Positions 1 to 11,521 are shown, counted from the first letter of the stretch. The stretch: 64,000 bases of DNA from Cristatella mucedo (GCA_009760855.2 WPIO01000061.1:2093001-2157000), one strand, 5' to 3'. Notes: a model not told the origin generated them from the letters alone. Numbers and translations are program-made.

Positions 1-1304
1 AACACGGTTAGATGTGAAAAGCTCTGGGTTATTGTGCAAACATCGTCAGTGGCTGAGTGGATACAGCCAGCATTCATGAGTGTAAAAAGAAATACTCACA
101 AGGACTCATTGAATGCTGTCATAAATAGAGGAGCTTTTTGCCTGTTTTGGACTTTAGCAAGTCATCTCAAATCAAGTCATGTCAAGTAATGCCGTAGTGG
201 TTGGTTTTGTGTCGCGATTTCTGTCTTGGAACCTCCAAAGTACTGAAATGGTCTTCCCTGTTTAGAGGTACCTAGAAGGATAAGATAAACGACTGGATTT
301 AAAAAATATTGTGATAATGTGTTTGGTCTGATGTGAGATTTGATTTGAAAACAGGGGAGAATTAAAATTATCAGAAGACCTCAAAGTTATTGACAGCACT
401 TTGAAGTAAAATGTTACGTGACAAGGCACAGAAGCAGGTCAGCAAGAAGTAGTTTTGATACGGCTACAGTGCAGCGACAGAAAACCATTCTTACTTCAGA
501 ATTTTGCAGCAACGGTAAGCACAAGATTGCACTGGCCAGTGTCCCAGGTTCTGAACATTTTGATTAAAGTGGTTTCGACATATCTTTTACGGGACTTATA
601 ACCCGGAAAAATTTGAGCAGCTTGTTTAGGACTCTCAGAAGTATACACCGAAGTATTTATGCACAATATCATTCAAGGTCCACATTTTTGAAGGTCATCT
701 TGGAAAATCTAACGAAATGTAAGTGTCTACAAATACATCGAGTTCAATAAGGGCGCTCTATCCAGACCTCTATTTTTAAAACTCAAGATAAATGTGAGCT
801 TATTTGGAAGAGCAATTGTAGGCCTCCACCTTAACTGGACCGGATATTAAGGGTCAGACTTCAAGCTTTTCCAATCAAATCCAGCTTAACCGAAACCGGA
901 CAGATGAAATTTTTTGAGTTGCTTGAGAATGCAATTCGCATTTTAGCAATTATTTAAAGCTAGTTGTAGTACAGTCATTGGTTTAATGATAATGCTTAAC
1001 ATAGTCAGGTAACAGCGTTCTGAAATTCTCCTTTTAATTCTAGCGAACGCTGCGTCTCACATCTCATCTTTCATCTCTGGCAAGAGCGTTGACTGAAGGA
1101 CTCTAATAAGTATCGGCACCAAAGCCAATGATAATCGCACCGCGTCGTGTAACGGACACTTTAGTCCAACGATCATTACTCATTCCACTTCCGAGATCCG
1201 TAATTCATATTACTTCACCAACTGCAGGCTAAATCAGCTACTGCCTAAAGTAACTGTCTGTGACCGTTGACAGAGTACTTTGGTTCGCTACGGTGCTGAA
1301 TGGT
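1..1304. other. Intergenic; one short LINE-A relic at about 40-170 (minus)
   Basis: Bases 40-170 match, with many changes, the reverse complement of the LINE-A 3' region (the 'ACAGGGACCCACTAAATGCT' part and what follows). The rest, 171-1304, shows no ORF, RNA gene or repeat that I recognise. Confidence 0.4.
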
Positions 1305-2767
1305 CTGTAGAACCTTATTTCTGAAAATGGTATAGACCTGCTCGCCCTAACTGAAACTTGGCTGAAATCGATAAACTGCCCGAAAATTAAAGACGCTACT
1401 CCATCTGGTTTCTCGTTCTTTCACATCCGTAGATCAATCAAAACTGGAGGTAGAGTTGCTATTATCGTGCGCTCGAAATTCAACTTCAAGCCATTTGCGG
1501 TACCCTCGAAGCAGTCTTTGAATCAATTGTCCTGGTCTCACCCGAAAACAAGCTACCGATAGTGGCAGTAGTCTATCGCCCACCAGGTACCAGATCCTTC
1601 TTTATCTCAGATTTCTCCGATCTCATTTCGATTCTGTGTGCAAGAAAACGATCCTTCCTCGTTATCGGTGATTTTAACGCTCACTTTGATAACTTATCTG
1701 ACGCTTTCAGCACCGAATTTCGTGCATTGACTGACTCTTTATCTCATGTGGCTCATGCGCATGGCCCTACCCACATCAAGGGTCACACACTTGACCAAAT
1801 TTTCTTACACAACTGCACTTTGTCATCACCAATTATCACCAAATCCTGCGAATCTGACCACATGCAGATCTCATTCATCTACAGTGTGTGCCCACATCCT
1901 CTTCTCATCTTCACATCATCTTCACATCGCTTCGAGAAACCTGCTTTTTAGGGTATCAGCTCCACAGTAAAATCTGCCTATTTTCAGCTTCATAACATTG
2001 CTAAAATTCGGGCATGTTTAGAAAAGGATACCACGGCCAAGTTGGTCTATGCATTCGTGACGTCCCTTCTCGACTTCTGCAACTCGCTGCTTACTGGTCT
2101 ACCAGCATGTGCGATCAGGCGATTGCAGCTGGTGCAAAACTCTGCAGCTAGACTTGTCTGTCGTGAGTGTTGCAGTTGCTATGTCACACAGCTTCTCGCC
2201 AACCTGCACTGGCTACCAGTCAAGCAACGGATTGACTTCAAGGTTTTGTCGCTCACTTTTAGGTCCCTTCGTTCAATGGCTCCAGCCTATCTCTCAGATA
2301 TACTCCCCCACCAGGCCAAGCATCATACCACCTGCTTTTTGGAATCCAACAGTCTAGAAATACCTCGTACAAACCTTAAATTCTTTGGAGACCGTGCATT
2401 TAGTTTGTATGCTCCCAAAGCCTGGAACTCCCTCCCGACTTGCATCAGAACATCCCCTGACTTGACCGCATTTAAAAAGAACAGCATTTAGTGGGTTCCT
2501 GTGATTTTTCCTCCATGTGCTTATGCGTGCTGACACTGTGCATGCTGCCTCTAACCATATTTGCATGCTGACCCTGTGCATGTCACCCCTATTCACGTTG
2601 CTTATGTTGTCTATGTCACCCCTAACCACGTTGCTTATGTTGTCTATCAAGCATGATATTACTCACGATTCATCCGCGTTTCCCTTCGCAGCAAATGTAA
2701 AGCACCTAGGAAGAGATTGAGTTCTCTGAGGGCGCTTTATCAAGTGCATTATTATTGTTATTGTTAC
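1305..2767 (+). mobile_element. LINE-A copy with internal deletion (EN part joined to RT end)
   Basis: L2/CR1-type non-LTR retrotransposon. At 1320-1900 it encodes the apurinic endonuclease domain: LLALTETWL-like text, VVYRPPG, GDFNAH and SDHMQI are visible across two frames. Near 1955 the sequence jumps to the last part of the reverse transcriptase ORF (QLVQNSAARLVCRE, LHWLPVKQRIDFKVLS, to about 2490). It ends with the family 3' UTR, a hairpin at about 2700-2742 and an ATT/GTT-rich tail. Compared with the copy at 20.7-23.8 kb about 1.6 kb is missing, including all the RT catalytic motifs. It cannot be autonomous. Confidence 0.85.
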
Positions 2768-3592
2768 TAAGTGTATTATAATGATAAATTTATAGATGGC
2801 AGAGGCAAGACTTCAACTGATCTGATGTAAAACTTGAAAAGTCTCTATGTATTGGGACAAAACTTATACTATTTTATGCAAGCGAGGCTGCACATTTAAT
2901 TGATACAAAATGACAACGTAAAATAGCTTTGTTTGTTTGTTAAGAACTTTATGGTTCTCATCGACTGGAATTAAAAGAATCCCTTGATAGTATTGGTCTG
3001 GAGAGTGCCACATGCATCGTAAGAACCCTAAGCAACAATCTTAGGCTAAAATTGGCACCGCCCTTGTCTGAATTTCTGTTGCTCATCCACTGTCAAAACC
3101 TATCTAGTGGCAAGCAAAATAATTTAGCTTCCGGGCTTTTTTTAAGAGCCTTGCATTGCCGGACGTTAAATAGTGTAGTGATTTGCCACAAAACAATAAA
3201 CTGTTTAGACAATCCTTGTTTTCATAGGAAGCTTAACTGATAAAATGTGAGCCGCAAAAAAGCTCTAGTACGATTAATGTTTGAACCAGTTATGAATATG
3301 CCAGCGAGTCAGGCTAAACTTCACGTTTTATGATCATTATTTTGTCTTTTTAGACACTTTCTTAAACTTGGCTATAATGAACATCAGTTGCAGGAAAATC
3401 GTTTTACTGACAGCGCTTCCTGTTAAAGTCTGGTATTTACCATGGGATATTTGAATTAGTACATCATCTACTGTAAACCGTAACGATAATTACAGCTCGA
3501 TTACTCTCTAGGTACTTCAAAGGTACAAGAAAGTAAACATGACAAAGCCTGAGGGATTTCTAAAAAGATTCCTATCTCTGTGTGGAGGTAAT
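2768..3592. other. No recognisable feature
   Basis: AT-rich sequence with no convincing coding region or repeat. A 62-codon ORF at 3052-3240 has no recognisable similarity. Confidence 0.4.
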
Positions 3593-3619
3593 CTAAATCT
3601 TTGCCTCAAATAGAAAAAA

Positions 3620-3930
3620 TGTACCAGAGAGAGAGACAGTGAGACAGACAGACATACAGACAGAGAGAGGAAGAAACAAAAGGAGGATAGAGGGAGGGAG
3701 GGAGAGACGGAGGGCCTGAGGAACTGAGAGACGGAGGAACGGAGAGACGGAGGAACGGAGAGACGAACAGACGGAGGGAGGGAGGGAGGGAGAGACAGGG
3801 AGACGGAGTGACACAGGTGATACTATCTTTTGTCGGACGCTGCCTTCACTCTGGCGGACGCTGCCATTTTTCTGGCGGATGCTGCCGTCTCTTTTGCAGA
3901 CGATGCCATCTCTCTGGCAGACAATGCTTG
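3620..3930. repeat. Purine-rich minisatellite plus 21-bp tandem repeat
   Basis: Bases 3625-3815 are almost all A and G on the plus strand, with repeated GAGACGGAGGAACG and GGGAGG blocks. Directly after come five units of exactly 21 bp starting at 3834, 3855, 3876, 3897 and 3918 (CGGACGCTGCC and variants). Because 21 is divisible by 3, the minus strand stays open and reads as a heptapeptide repeat followed by Ser/Leu/Pro-rich low complexity. I treat that ORF (3593-3952) as a by-product, not a gene. Confidence 0.75.
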
Positions 3931-3952
3931 AAGTGACCCACTCTATTAGCAA

Positions 3953-5278
3953 TAATTACTTGCAACCAAATCATGCCATACCTATTTTGGTCCATGCATA
4001 TTGTGGCCGTAGGCGTCCAGATCGGTAGATTCCTGTTTATTTCTACCTGACGTATTCTTATTCCAACGAGTGCACCATAGATTGTACGGCTTTTGACCTG
4101 CGGCTCTCTACTTTATAGTCAAGAAATAAATGCATTCGCTCGGAGGCTAAGTAATATTTATTTATCGTTAAGGCTTCTGTATAAATTCACTTTTTCGTCT
4201 TAATTAGTAAATAAATTTTCTTGTGTGCATATAACATAAGCGCAAACGGGCTGCAAAAATATTAAGGATTGGTGCAATAATTATGTCACCATCAAAATAA
4301 AATATAAAAATGTATCATGGCATTATTTTACGTAGGTTAGGACCTTTAATGCCTAACCTCCTTGAAGCTTTGACTGCAATAGAACTAAAAGTAAGTGAAT
4401 ATTAGCATTTGGTTCCAATACTTTAAAAGCTAATAGCAGAGTCCTTACTTACAATTCCTTTTCCCTGAACTAAAAGTCGTCATTCCGTCAGGTGGTAAGT
4501 GAAGTTCTTGTGAAACCTGGCAAGATAACGTAGCTTTGTTTTTTCTGACCATACTGTGACTACTTCTACTACGATTCAGTGAGGCAAGTCTACTGGCTAC
4601 TCGTAATTTTTTACTGCTAAGCTTAAAGCCTTGTTTTTTGTGATTCTTTGACAGGTTTATGAGCTAATTTTGACAGGAATTTTCGTGTTAAAAATAAAGA
4701 GTCATTAAACCTTTTTCCAGTAATTAAATTGACTGATAATTAACGGCAGCATCCACGGTGTAAGTGCAACGATATTTTCTTCTTTTGTACGATATAAGTT
4801 AAAATATAAATAAGTATAAATGATATCAGAACATCTAATCTCTATTCGGGTGCCTCAAAAATGCCTCGTGACTACAGCCAACGACCACAGACAGATATTA
4901 GTTGGGGTCAACATTAGAAGTGTGTATCCGATTAAGCTTTTGTAATTTTAGCAAGGTAGCAATTGTATTATATTACTCTTCGTATTAAAGAATAGAATTT
5001 GAGTCTTTTATGTCAGATTTGGCATTATCGTGACATTTATTTAGATCAAATGCAAATTATTTGTGGGGGTTATTGAAGTGGTCATGCTGCAAATCTGAAG
5101 CTTCTTTTCTTAGATTACGAGAAGCTTTAATGCGTATATCAATCCTGTTCCTTGAAACCTGGCGAGAAATAAGCGAGTGAAACGTGGCGAATCAGGCCAA
5201 TTGCCACTTGGTCTTACCTGTAGGATGGAAAAATGTTTTATAAATCTTATCCTCATTTATACATTTGTTTTGTTTCAG
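3953..5278. other. No recognisable feature
   Basis: AT-rich DNA with short poly-A and poly-T runs. No coding region, RNA gene or repeat family seen. Confidence 0.4.
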
Positions 5279-5643
5279 GCGCAAGCCATGCTACGACTAC
5301 CGAAGAGGACTTGGCCCTGCCGGTAGCTCTTGCATTTTTAAACACGGAAATGATGAAACTTAAAATCAACCGCTAAACACATCGCCGCTGGTTTTTCCCT
5401 AAAGGTCAGGGATTATTTGAAATGGTCCATAATGGTGATTATTTCGCGGTTAACGCATGGTCGCAATTGGTGTGTGATTACAGCAAGGGTATCTTACATC
5501 CAGATCGAGGCTATACGATTATAGTGGAAGATCTGAGCCCGGTGCCAGAAGGAAGAACATTTCTAGACTGTAGACAAATCATGAACACTACTGTGGCCCC
5601 CGAACCTATTCCTGGATGTGGCGTATTTTTAAATAGTTTATGA
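5279..5643 (+). pseudogene. Possible decayed CCCH zinc-finger exon (RBM26/27-like)
   Basis: After a TTTGTTTCAG acceptor-like site the frame reads KPCYDYRRGLGPAG then SSCIFKHGND before a stop at about 5365. This resembles the single CCCH finger of RBM26/RBM27 proteins (C-x-DY...G-x-C...GD-x-C-x-F-x-HG-x-D), but the second Cys is Gly. A following 73-codon ORF (5422-5643) contains VCDYSKG and IIVEDLSP, again reminiscent of the same region. The similarity is short and from memory. It may be chance or a retrocopy fragment. Confidence 0.25.
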
Positions 5644-6344
5644 CGTGTTCCGGTCAAATTTTTAAAATCGGCCAGATGATCAGTATATTTACCACGAAGA
5701 TCCAGATAAGTATCCCACTCTCTTTACTTGGCAATAAATTATATTTGTAGCAGCATAATTGGTTAAGAAAAATCATGCTGCTCATTCGATGTATTTTAGT
5801 CAGCTGCTTAACACAGTCGTGAATTAGTCGAAGCTTAAAATTCAATTTTATGCTTGGTTATTGTCATTCTTATTACTATTATTACTATTGCCTAGCCTTC
5901 GTAACTACGGTTTACCCAATACGAAGAATTTTCCCATCTTCCGTCTTCAAATGCACGACCATCGCTGATTTATATAGACGAGCAAGCATTCTAGGCAGTG
6001 ACTGGCGAGCGTCTTCAAAGCAGCACTCCCGCTCTCACGAAACCATTCATTTCGACTACGTGCTCCAGGGTTATAGCGGTTCACAGCCATTGGTTGTCAA
6101 ATCTGAGAAGAAGAGATAGTTTTGGTGATTAACGGTGATTTGGTGAATTAGGAAAAAATCGAAACCGCCAAATCTGTACATGCAAACATAAGCACTCCGT
6201 TTTTATCAATATAAGCTAGGATTTCACTTTATTCTTATTTATGGCATCTTTAATTTAAAAAAGGAAGCAAAGGAAGTAAGAGGATTCAATGTGTTAGAAT
6301 TATGGGCGGTATTAAATCAAAGATACAACTAAGTAACATCTATA
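5644..6344. other. No recognisable feature
   Basis: Contains a short TTATTACTATTATTACTATT run at about 5868-5888. The 89-codon ORF at 5850-6119 starts inside that run and shows no family motif. Confidence 0.35.
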
Positions 6345-6369
6345 GCATTGAAAGCCCGGGTTTTGGCAT

Positions 6370-6715
6370 GCAATATTATCCACAAATAGGCTGAATATAA
6401 ACCGTGAAAAGAACAGGATCAAGCTCAGCACCCTGAGATACAAAATACTTCAAAGGCCCCTCGGTTGATCTTTGTCCGTTCATGTCAAGACGGAGTTTAA
6501 ATATGAGATGGGAGCCGAACCATTTCGGTGCTGTGCCACTGATACCCAAGCGAGATAAATGGTGCTCAGGAGGGACTTCGTGATCAATAATAACAAAAGC
6601 TTCTAAATGATTAAGCAAACCAAGCAAATATACTATACCTAGGTCTGCATTCCTGAGCAGCTTGCCAAGAAACCGAAGCAAAGCTGACTCTGTGGAGTAA
6701 CTAGCTCCTAAAACG
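6370..6715 (-). mobile_element. LINE-A-like RT relic
   Basis: On the minus strand the translation contains LLRNADLG, LGISGTAPKWFGSHL, LKYFVSQGAELDPVLFTVY and QPICG. This corresponds to RT motifs 1-4 of the LINE-A protein (there [19 protein letters not shown]). Stops and substitutions are present. It lies directly before the minus-strand LINE-B copy. Confidence 0.7.
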
Positions 6716-6729
6716 GACTGAAATGTACT

Positions 6730-7280
6730 ATATTTGAACGTATCTCCGTCTGTAACTCCACAAAGTCATATAGACCGAGTGGGCGTTGCACAGGAGAGTT
6801 TTGTATAGCGCACTCACAGCATAAGCGGCTTTCAGTACGCATTCGGTAACCAGCAGACTTCGTTTCGCACCGAAGAGAAAGTAGGAAGCATAGCAGCCTC
6901 AGGAGAGCAATTGCGGTAGTGAGTAACGTAGAAGTAGCAGCTCAGGACCGCTGAAAAGGATGTGCCATAGCCGGCAGTAGGAGAGTAGTTGTCGCTGCGT
7001 AAGAATCGTGGAAGCAAGTTCCACAGTCTAGGACCTGCAGAGCTAACGCTTTTATCGCCAACGGTCTTTAAGCGGAGGAATGGGACAGCTAATTTATTGA
7101 CCACACAGGACCTGAGGGCGCGAACAGGCTGAAACTGGTGCAGCAGTTCAGCTAGGTACGAAGCAGCCAAGCCGTGGCGGGCCTTGTGGGTCAGCGTAAG
7201 AACTTTGCTCTGTATCCGTTGCTCAACTGGCATCTATCCTAGCTCTTTTAGCAAATGAGATACGTGCTCTAACCACTGCG
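6730..7280 (-). mobile_element. LINE-B 3' fragment (minus), left arm of inverted pair
   Basis: Reverse complement of the LINE-B 3' end. From the right it encodes MPVEQRIQSKVLTLTHKARH, LAASYLAELLHQFQPVRALR and RLWNLLPRFLRSD, then the conserved 3' UTR (TAACTCCACAAAGTCAT and CGCACTCACAGC... on the plus strand). No long ACATT tail is left. It abuts the plus-strand LINE-B copy head to head. Confidence 0.85.
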
Positions 7281-8490
7281 ACTTGAAGATCTGTGTCGTG
7301 TGGGGGTCAGTTCTCACATACGAGAAGGTTCACCTGTGGAGTCCCTCAAGGGTCTGTACTTGGTCCCTTGCTGTTCTCCATTTATAGACAACCTCTGGGA
7401 AAAGTTATTAAGGCTCATGGAATAGGATATCACTTGTATGCTGACGATGCTCAGTTTTATTTGTCATTCAAACCGTCGGAATATATTGCAGCAACTGAAG
7501 AATTGAATGCTTGCCTCGCAGATATTCGATCCTGGATGTCGGAACACTTCCAGAAACTAAATGGCGATAAAACCGAACTACTGCTCACAGAACACCCTAA
7601 GCGTGTTGCTGGATTAAAAGGCTTTGCTCTTCTACTAGGTGATGCTGTTGTGCGACCATCACCACGTGCTCGAAATTTAGGTGTCGTTTTTGACAACTGC
7701 CTCAATTTTAAAAGCTTCATTCAGGAGACTGCTTCTGCAGCTATAGCCATCACGTCCGGTCCCTATCCAAGATTAGGAGCTGTCTTCCACAGTGGCTTGC
7801 AAAAAATTTAACTAGTTCCTTAGTTCTGTCTCGCCTTGAGATATTGCTATTTCCTATTGGCTGGGCTACCAAAAAAGTGATTAGGCCACTGCAGCTGACT
7901 ATGAATATGGGTGCAAGGCTAGTCTTCAAGTCCCAGAAGTTTGAGCACGCGTCTCCTTTGCTAAAAGAGCTAAGATAGATGCCAGTTGACCGACGGATTC
8001 AGAACAAGGTTCTTACGCTGACCCACAAAGCCTGCCACGACTTGGCTCCTTCGTACCTAGCTGAACAGCTGCATCAGTTTCAGCCTGTTCGCATCCTCAG
8101 GTCCTGTGTGGACAATAAATTAGCTGTCCCATTCCTCTGCTTAAAGACCGTCGGCGACGGAAGCTTTAGCTCCGCAGGTCCTAGACTGTGGAACTTGCTT
8201 CCACAATTCTCACGCAACGACAAGTACTCTACCACTGCCGAGTATGGCTCATCGTTTTAAGCGGTCCTGAGCTGCTACTTCTAGGCTACTTTCTACCTCA
8301 ACTGCTCTCCTAACCCTGCTTTGCTTCCCACTTTCTTTTTTTCCGTGAGACGAAGTCTATTGGCTACCGAATGCGTACCGAAAGCCGCTTAGGCTGTGAG
8401 TGCGCTATACAAAACTCTCCTGCGTAACACCCACATGGTCTTTATGACTTTGTGGAGTTACTGACGGAGATACACTACATTACATGGATA
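7281..8490 (+). mobile_element. LINE-B copy (RT motif YADD to 3' end)
   Basis: L2/CR1-type retrotransposon, 5' truncated within the RT. The 7293-7811 frame reads [46 protein letters not shown] and RNLGVVFD, all RT hallmarks including the YADD catalytic pair. A second frame, 7979-8260, gives the C-terminal part (RIQNKVLTLTHKACHDLAPS, RLWNLLPQF). The 3' UTR runs to a short ACTACATTACAT tail near 8485. The frames are interrupted, so the copy is dead. Confidence 0.9.
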
Positions 8491-9103
8491 GATACTATAG
8501 CATAGATAAAGCAAGACAATAAGGCCCTGAATTTTTTAATGAGACGCGATGCTTCTTTTGTTAAGCAGGATCTTCCATGGAAACTGTAACTGTCACCAGC
8601 TAACGTACACTTCAATTTAGTTTACAGATTGACGATTCAAGAGGCGAGAGCGGTATTACGCTATGCCAGCGTTTAGCTGTTGATTGAGAGGTGGCCAGGT
8701 CAAGTGGCTAAAGCAAACTGAGCACTTGGCTAGCCTCATTTGGTTCGCTTGGTTTTAGCTAAGGTAGCCGTTTGAAAGGTAGGTGCAATGTCGCTCAGCC
8801 GTTTTTAAATCACAAAGAGCTAGGAAATGGTTACTTCGGCTCACCCTCTATAGAATTCGGGATATCAAAACGATGTCGTCAAACGATATTTGTATTTTTC
8901 GACTTTTTATATTCGGCCCAAAAAATGACTACTTTGCAGGCTATTCAGAAGCTAAGAAAATGCAGCGTGACTGTTTAGGATAGCTGTATTCGCGAGGAAA
9001 TTCTCGTTCAGGCTTGCTAGGTCTATTAATTCTTATGGCTTTTTGGATGTAGTTAGTCACCGAAACCATGGTGAAAAGCTGCTTTTTTCCCCACTGGTTG
9101 GGC
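8491..9103. other. No recognisable feature
   Basis: Two overlapping ORFs of about 66 codons (8772-8983) show no motif. Nothing else seen. Confidence 0.35.
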
Positions 9104-9289
9104 CAGTGGTTCTCAGCCTTCCTAACGCCGCGACCCTTTAATACAGTTCCTCATGTTGTGGCGACCCCCAACAATAAAACTATTGTGTGCAAAATATGGA
9201 AATGCGTGTTTTCCGATGGTCTTAGGTGACCCCTGTGAAAGGGTCGTTCGACACCAAAGGGGTTGCGACCCACTGGTTAAGAACCGCTG
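9104..9289 (+). mobile_element. SPIN-like hAT MITE
   Basis: A 186-bp element with hAT-type inverted ends: CAGTGGTTCTCAGCC at the left, and GGTTAAGAACCGCTG at the right (reverse complement CAGCGGTTCTTAACC). Internal blocks TTTAATACAGTTCCTCATGT, TCCGATGGTCTTAGG, ACCCCTGTGAAAGGGTCGTT and AAAGGGGTTGCGACCCA match, as I remember it, the SPIN family of non-autonomous hAT elements, and the related mammalian URR1 elements. There is no ORF. The flanking 8 bases (GGTTGGGC and ACAAGCTA) do not form a target duplication, so the insertion is old or rearranged, or the ends need refinement. Confidence 0.85.
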
Positions 9290-9590
9290 ACAAGCTATTT
9301 TTTAGGTCCCATCTTATTCGAGTATTCTCGAGCAAATTAATATGCCCAAAAATTAATTATTTCGTGAGTACTGTGAATACTTTACTGAAAAAAGGAATTG
9401 TGTGATTATGTTCTCTTATATTTTATATATTTTGTCTTATATTATTCTTATATTTAATTCGAACACAAAACGCGGTACCTTAGCTGGAGGAACCCTGCCC
9501 TGCTGGGGCCACAGGGTGCTACCCGAGCCTTCCGGTTCAGGAACAGGGGACGCACGGCTTCCGACCCGAAACTTGCGTCTCAGACGTGCA
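9290..9590. other. Spacer between MITE and RLE-LINE relic
   Basis: AT-rich up to about 9465 with a TTATATTTTATATATTTTG run, then an abrupt change to GC-rich sequence at about 9470 that belongs with, or lies just 3' of, the RLE-LINE relic. Confidence 0.35.
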
Positions 9591-10350
9591 GCCGCCGAAA
9601 TGCCACCCGAAACTTGCAGGAAATGCCGATGGCCGCCAGGCAAGCTTCAATAACTGGCCACCAGCTTTCCAAGGCGCCCACCACAAATAGCCTCACCGCT
9701 ACCGACCGGTAGCCAGAGCTCAGGAAAGACCGGGCTATGGCCTTGTACTTCACAGCCTTTATTTCAGGGCCGCTGCCACCGGGGTATTCTTGCTGCCATC
9801 AAACGGCACCGCTACGTCGACTATGACCACGTCACTTGCAGTTTTCGATAACCAGTTCCGGCTCTCAAGCCGGACTCCCGGCGAGAGGGGAGGCGTGACC
9901 TGCCTAGAGGCAGGTGAGTGCGGTGGGCGGAAGAGCCCGATTAGGCGACCCAGAACCAGATTTCGGCAAGCCGCTATTGCTTGCAGCATCGGTCGGCAGT
10001 GGCTTAGGACGTGCGGTCTCAGCCTTGGTGTGGCGAACGCGGCAGTTGGTGGCCGTTCCGAGATATGACCGGCTCCTAGCGGCGCCAACCGGCAGCATAA
10101 GCTAGGCGTGCACGGTGAACGAACTGCCAAGCCCGGAACGACAGGCCGAGACCCGTGGGCTGAAAGTGGCTGTGGGTCGCGAACCTGTCCGTGGCCAGCA
10201 ACTGCCGACCGTGCCCTGAGCAGGCTCGGCCATCCAACCGTCTGCCAACCTGGTGAATTTTCGCAGTTTCGACATGGCGACGCACACGGCACGAACGAGT
10301 GCTCCGTCTCGTCGGGGTCGGTTGAGACTATCAGGACAGCCAAGCCGGCC
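9590..10350 (-). mobile_element. Relic of a LINE with restriction-like endonuclease (R2/NeSL type)
   Basis: On the minus strand: CRVRH and PHVLSHCRPMLQAIAACRNL then VLGRLI, which fits the Cys-His knuckle (C-x-C...H...C) that precedes the endonuclease in R2-type LINEs. Next comes DVVIVDVAVPFDGSKNTPVA, the catalytic 'D..VVDVTVPFE' block. After a +1 frameshift near 9770 the frame reads KYKAIARSFLSSGYRSVAVR then LFVVGALESWWPVIEACLAA, matching the 'KY..LA..L...G..V.V.AF.VGALG.W' block. It stops with TGA near 9583. At least two frameshifts make it non-functional. Confidence 0.7.
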
Positions 10351-10870
10351 GGCGAGATGCGGCAGAGAGACGCTTACGAGATTGTCGCGCATCAGCTCGC
10401 AGCGAGGCTGGGCAGACCCTGTTTCCATGGCCGAAGGCGGCTGGGCTCAGGTACCGCAAGCGCTCCTCGCAGACGTAGGTGTGCCGCCCAAGCTGTCAAC
10501 GGCGCGCTCGAGGCGGTGAGGTCGCACGCACGCGTTGGCGGAGCACAACATGCGGCAGGCCTGCGCGATTTGGAGGATCGTCGAGTTGGTCGGGAAGCCT
10601 TCGGAGAATTCTTGCGGATCAGGATCGTGGGACCTGTCTTCAATGCTGGAGGGCCGTCCCCGAAGTATTGGCAGCCATTCAGGATGCAGGCGATGAGACT
10701 GCACCCGAAGTCAACGAGGCTCAGATGGTGGTATTCCAGACGGTCACCTTCCGGAAAAGTGTTGCAGGCTCTTCGAAGGGGGTCGGTAATTGTTGCTTAG
10801 GTATTTCTTGCTGGTGTATGTTTCTTGTGAATGTGTTTGTGGCGGTGACGTCACACGTCTCGACTGCTTG
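10351..10870 (-). mobile_element. Probable upstream part of the RLE-LINE relic
   Basis: The same high GC content as 9590-10350 continues to about 10870 and then drops. Several overlapping ORFs occur on both strands (the longest is plus strand 10108-10800, 230 codons) but none shows a family motif. Long ORFs are expected by chance in GC-rich DNA. I infer that this is decayed RT sequence of the same element. Confidence 0.4.
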
Positions 10871-11521
10871 AGATGCTTGAATGGTTAGTACGTATATAAG
10901 GACAGATGCCGTCGCAGACGCGGTAGCACTCAGTGATGGAATCGTACCGTGCAGCCTCAAGAGACGGCGGTGGCATTACGACAAGTCGGTAAGAAATTGT
11001 GTTCAAAAATATACGGTATGTGTCTTCTTTAATTTTAGGCTGAAAAAAATGCTTCAAATCTAGTATCTTTCCTTATCAATTTTTCTTATGTTTCCAATCT
11101 TTCAATTGGTCAAGTAAAACGCGGACAGAGTGATTGGCTCGACCTCGAACGGATCTTAAATTTGCCATATTTTGTAACTAGATTGGAGCATTCAGCATAA
11201 TAAAATCAGTAACAGCAGCAAAATTTCCTTGGTCAACTAAAAAATTTCTTTTCCAGAATCGCTACGGAAAAGGGACGGAAGAAGCGAAATACTTTGAAGG
11301 AACAACTCGACATTTTGCATGCAGTATAGAAGACCAAGGCAAAAGGCGTCATGGTTCAGTTCAATCACACTCTGTTGACGATTTCCAAAATCAAAAGAAC
11401 CAAAGATCAATTTGAGAAAGAGAGAGCAGGAAAGCGGAAATAATTAAATCGAAACTGCAGCACATTTCGAATTACTATGAAATCCACGTAGCCTTGTTCG
11501 CATAGTTTCAATCAATAATGG
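10871..11521. other. No recognisable feature
   Basis: AT content rises again. No coding or repeat signature recognised. Confidence 0.35.

Noticed and set aside
10108-10800. 230-codon plus-strand ORF, the second longest in the window
   Set aside because: It lies in GC-rich DNA where several frames on both strands are open, has no motif, and runs antisense to the RLE-LINE relic.
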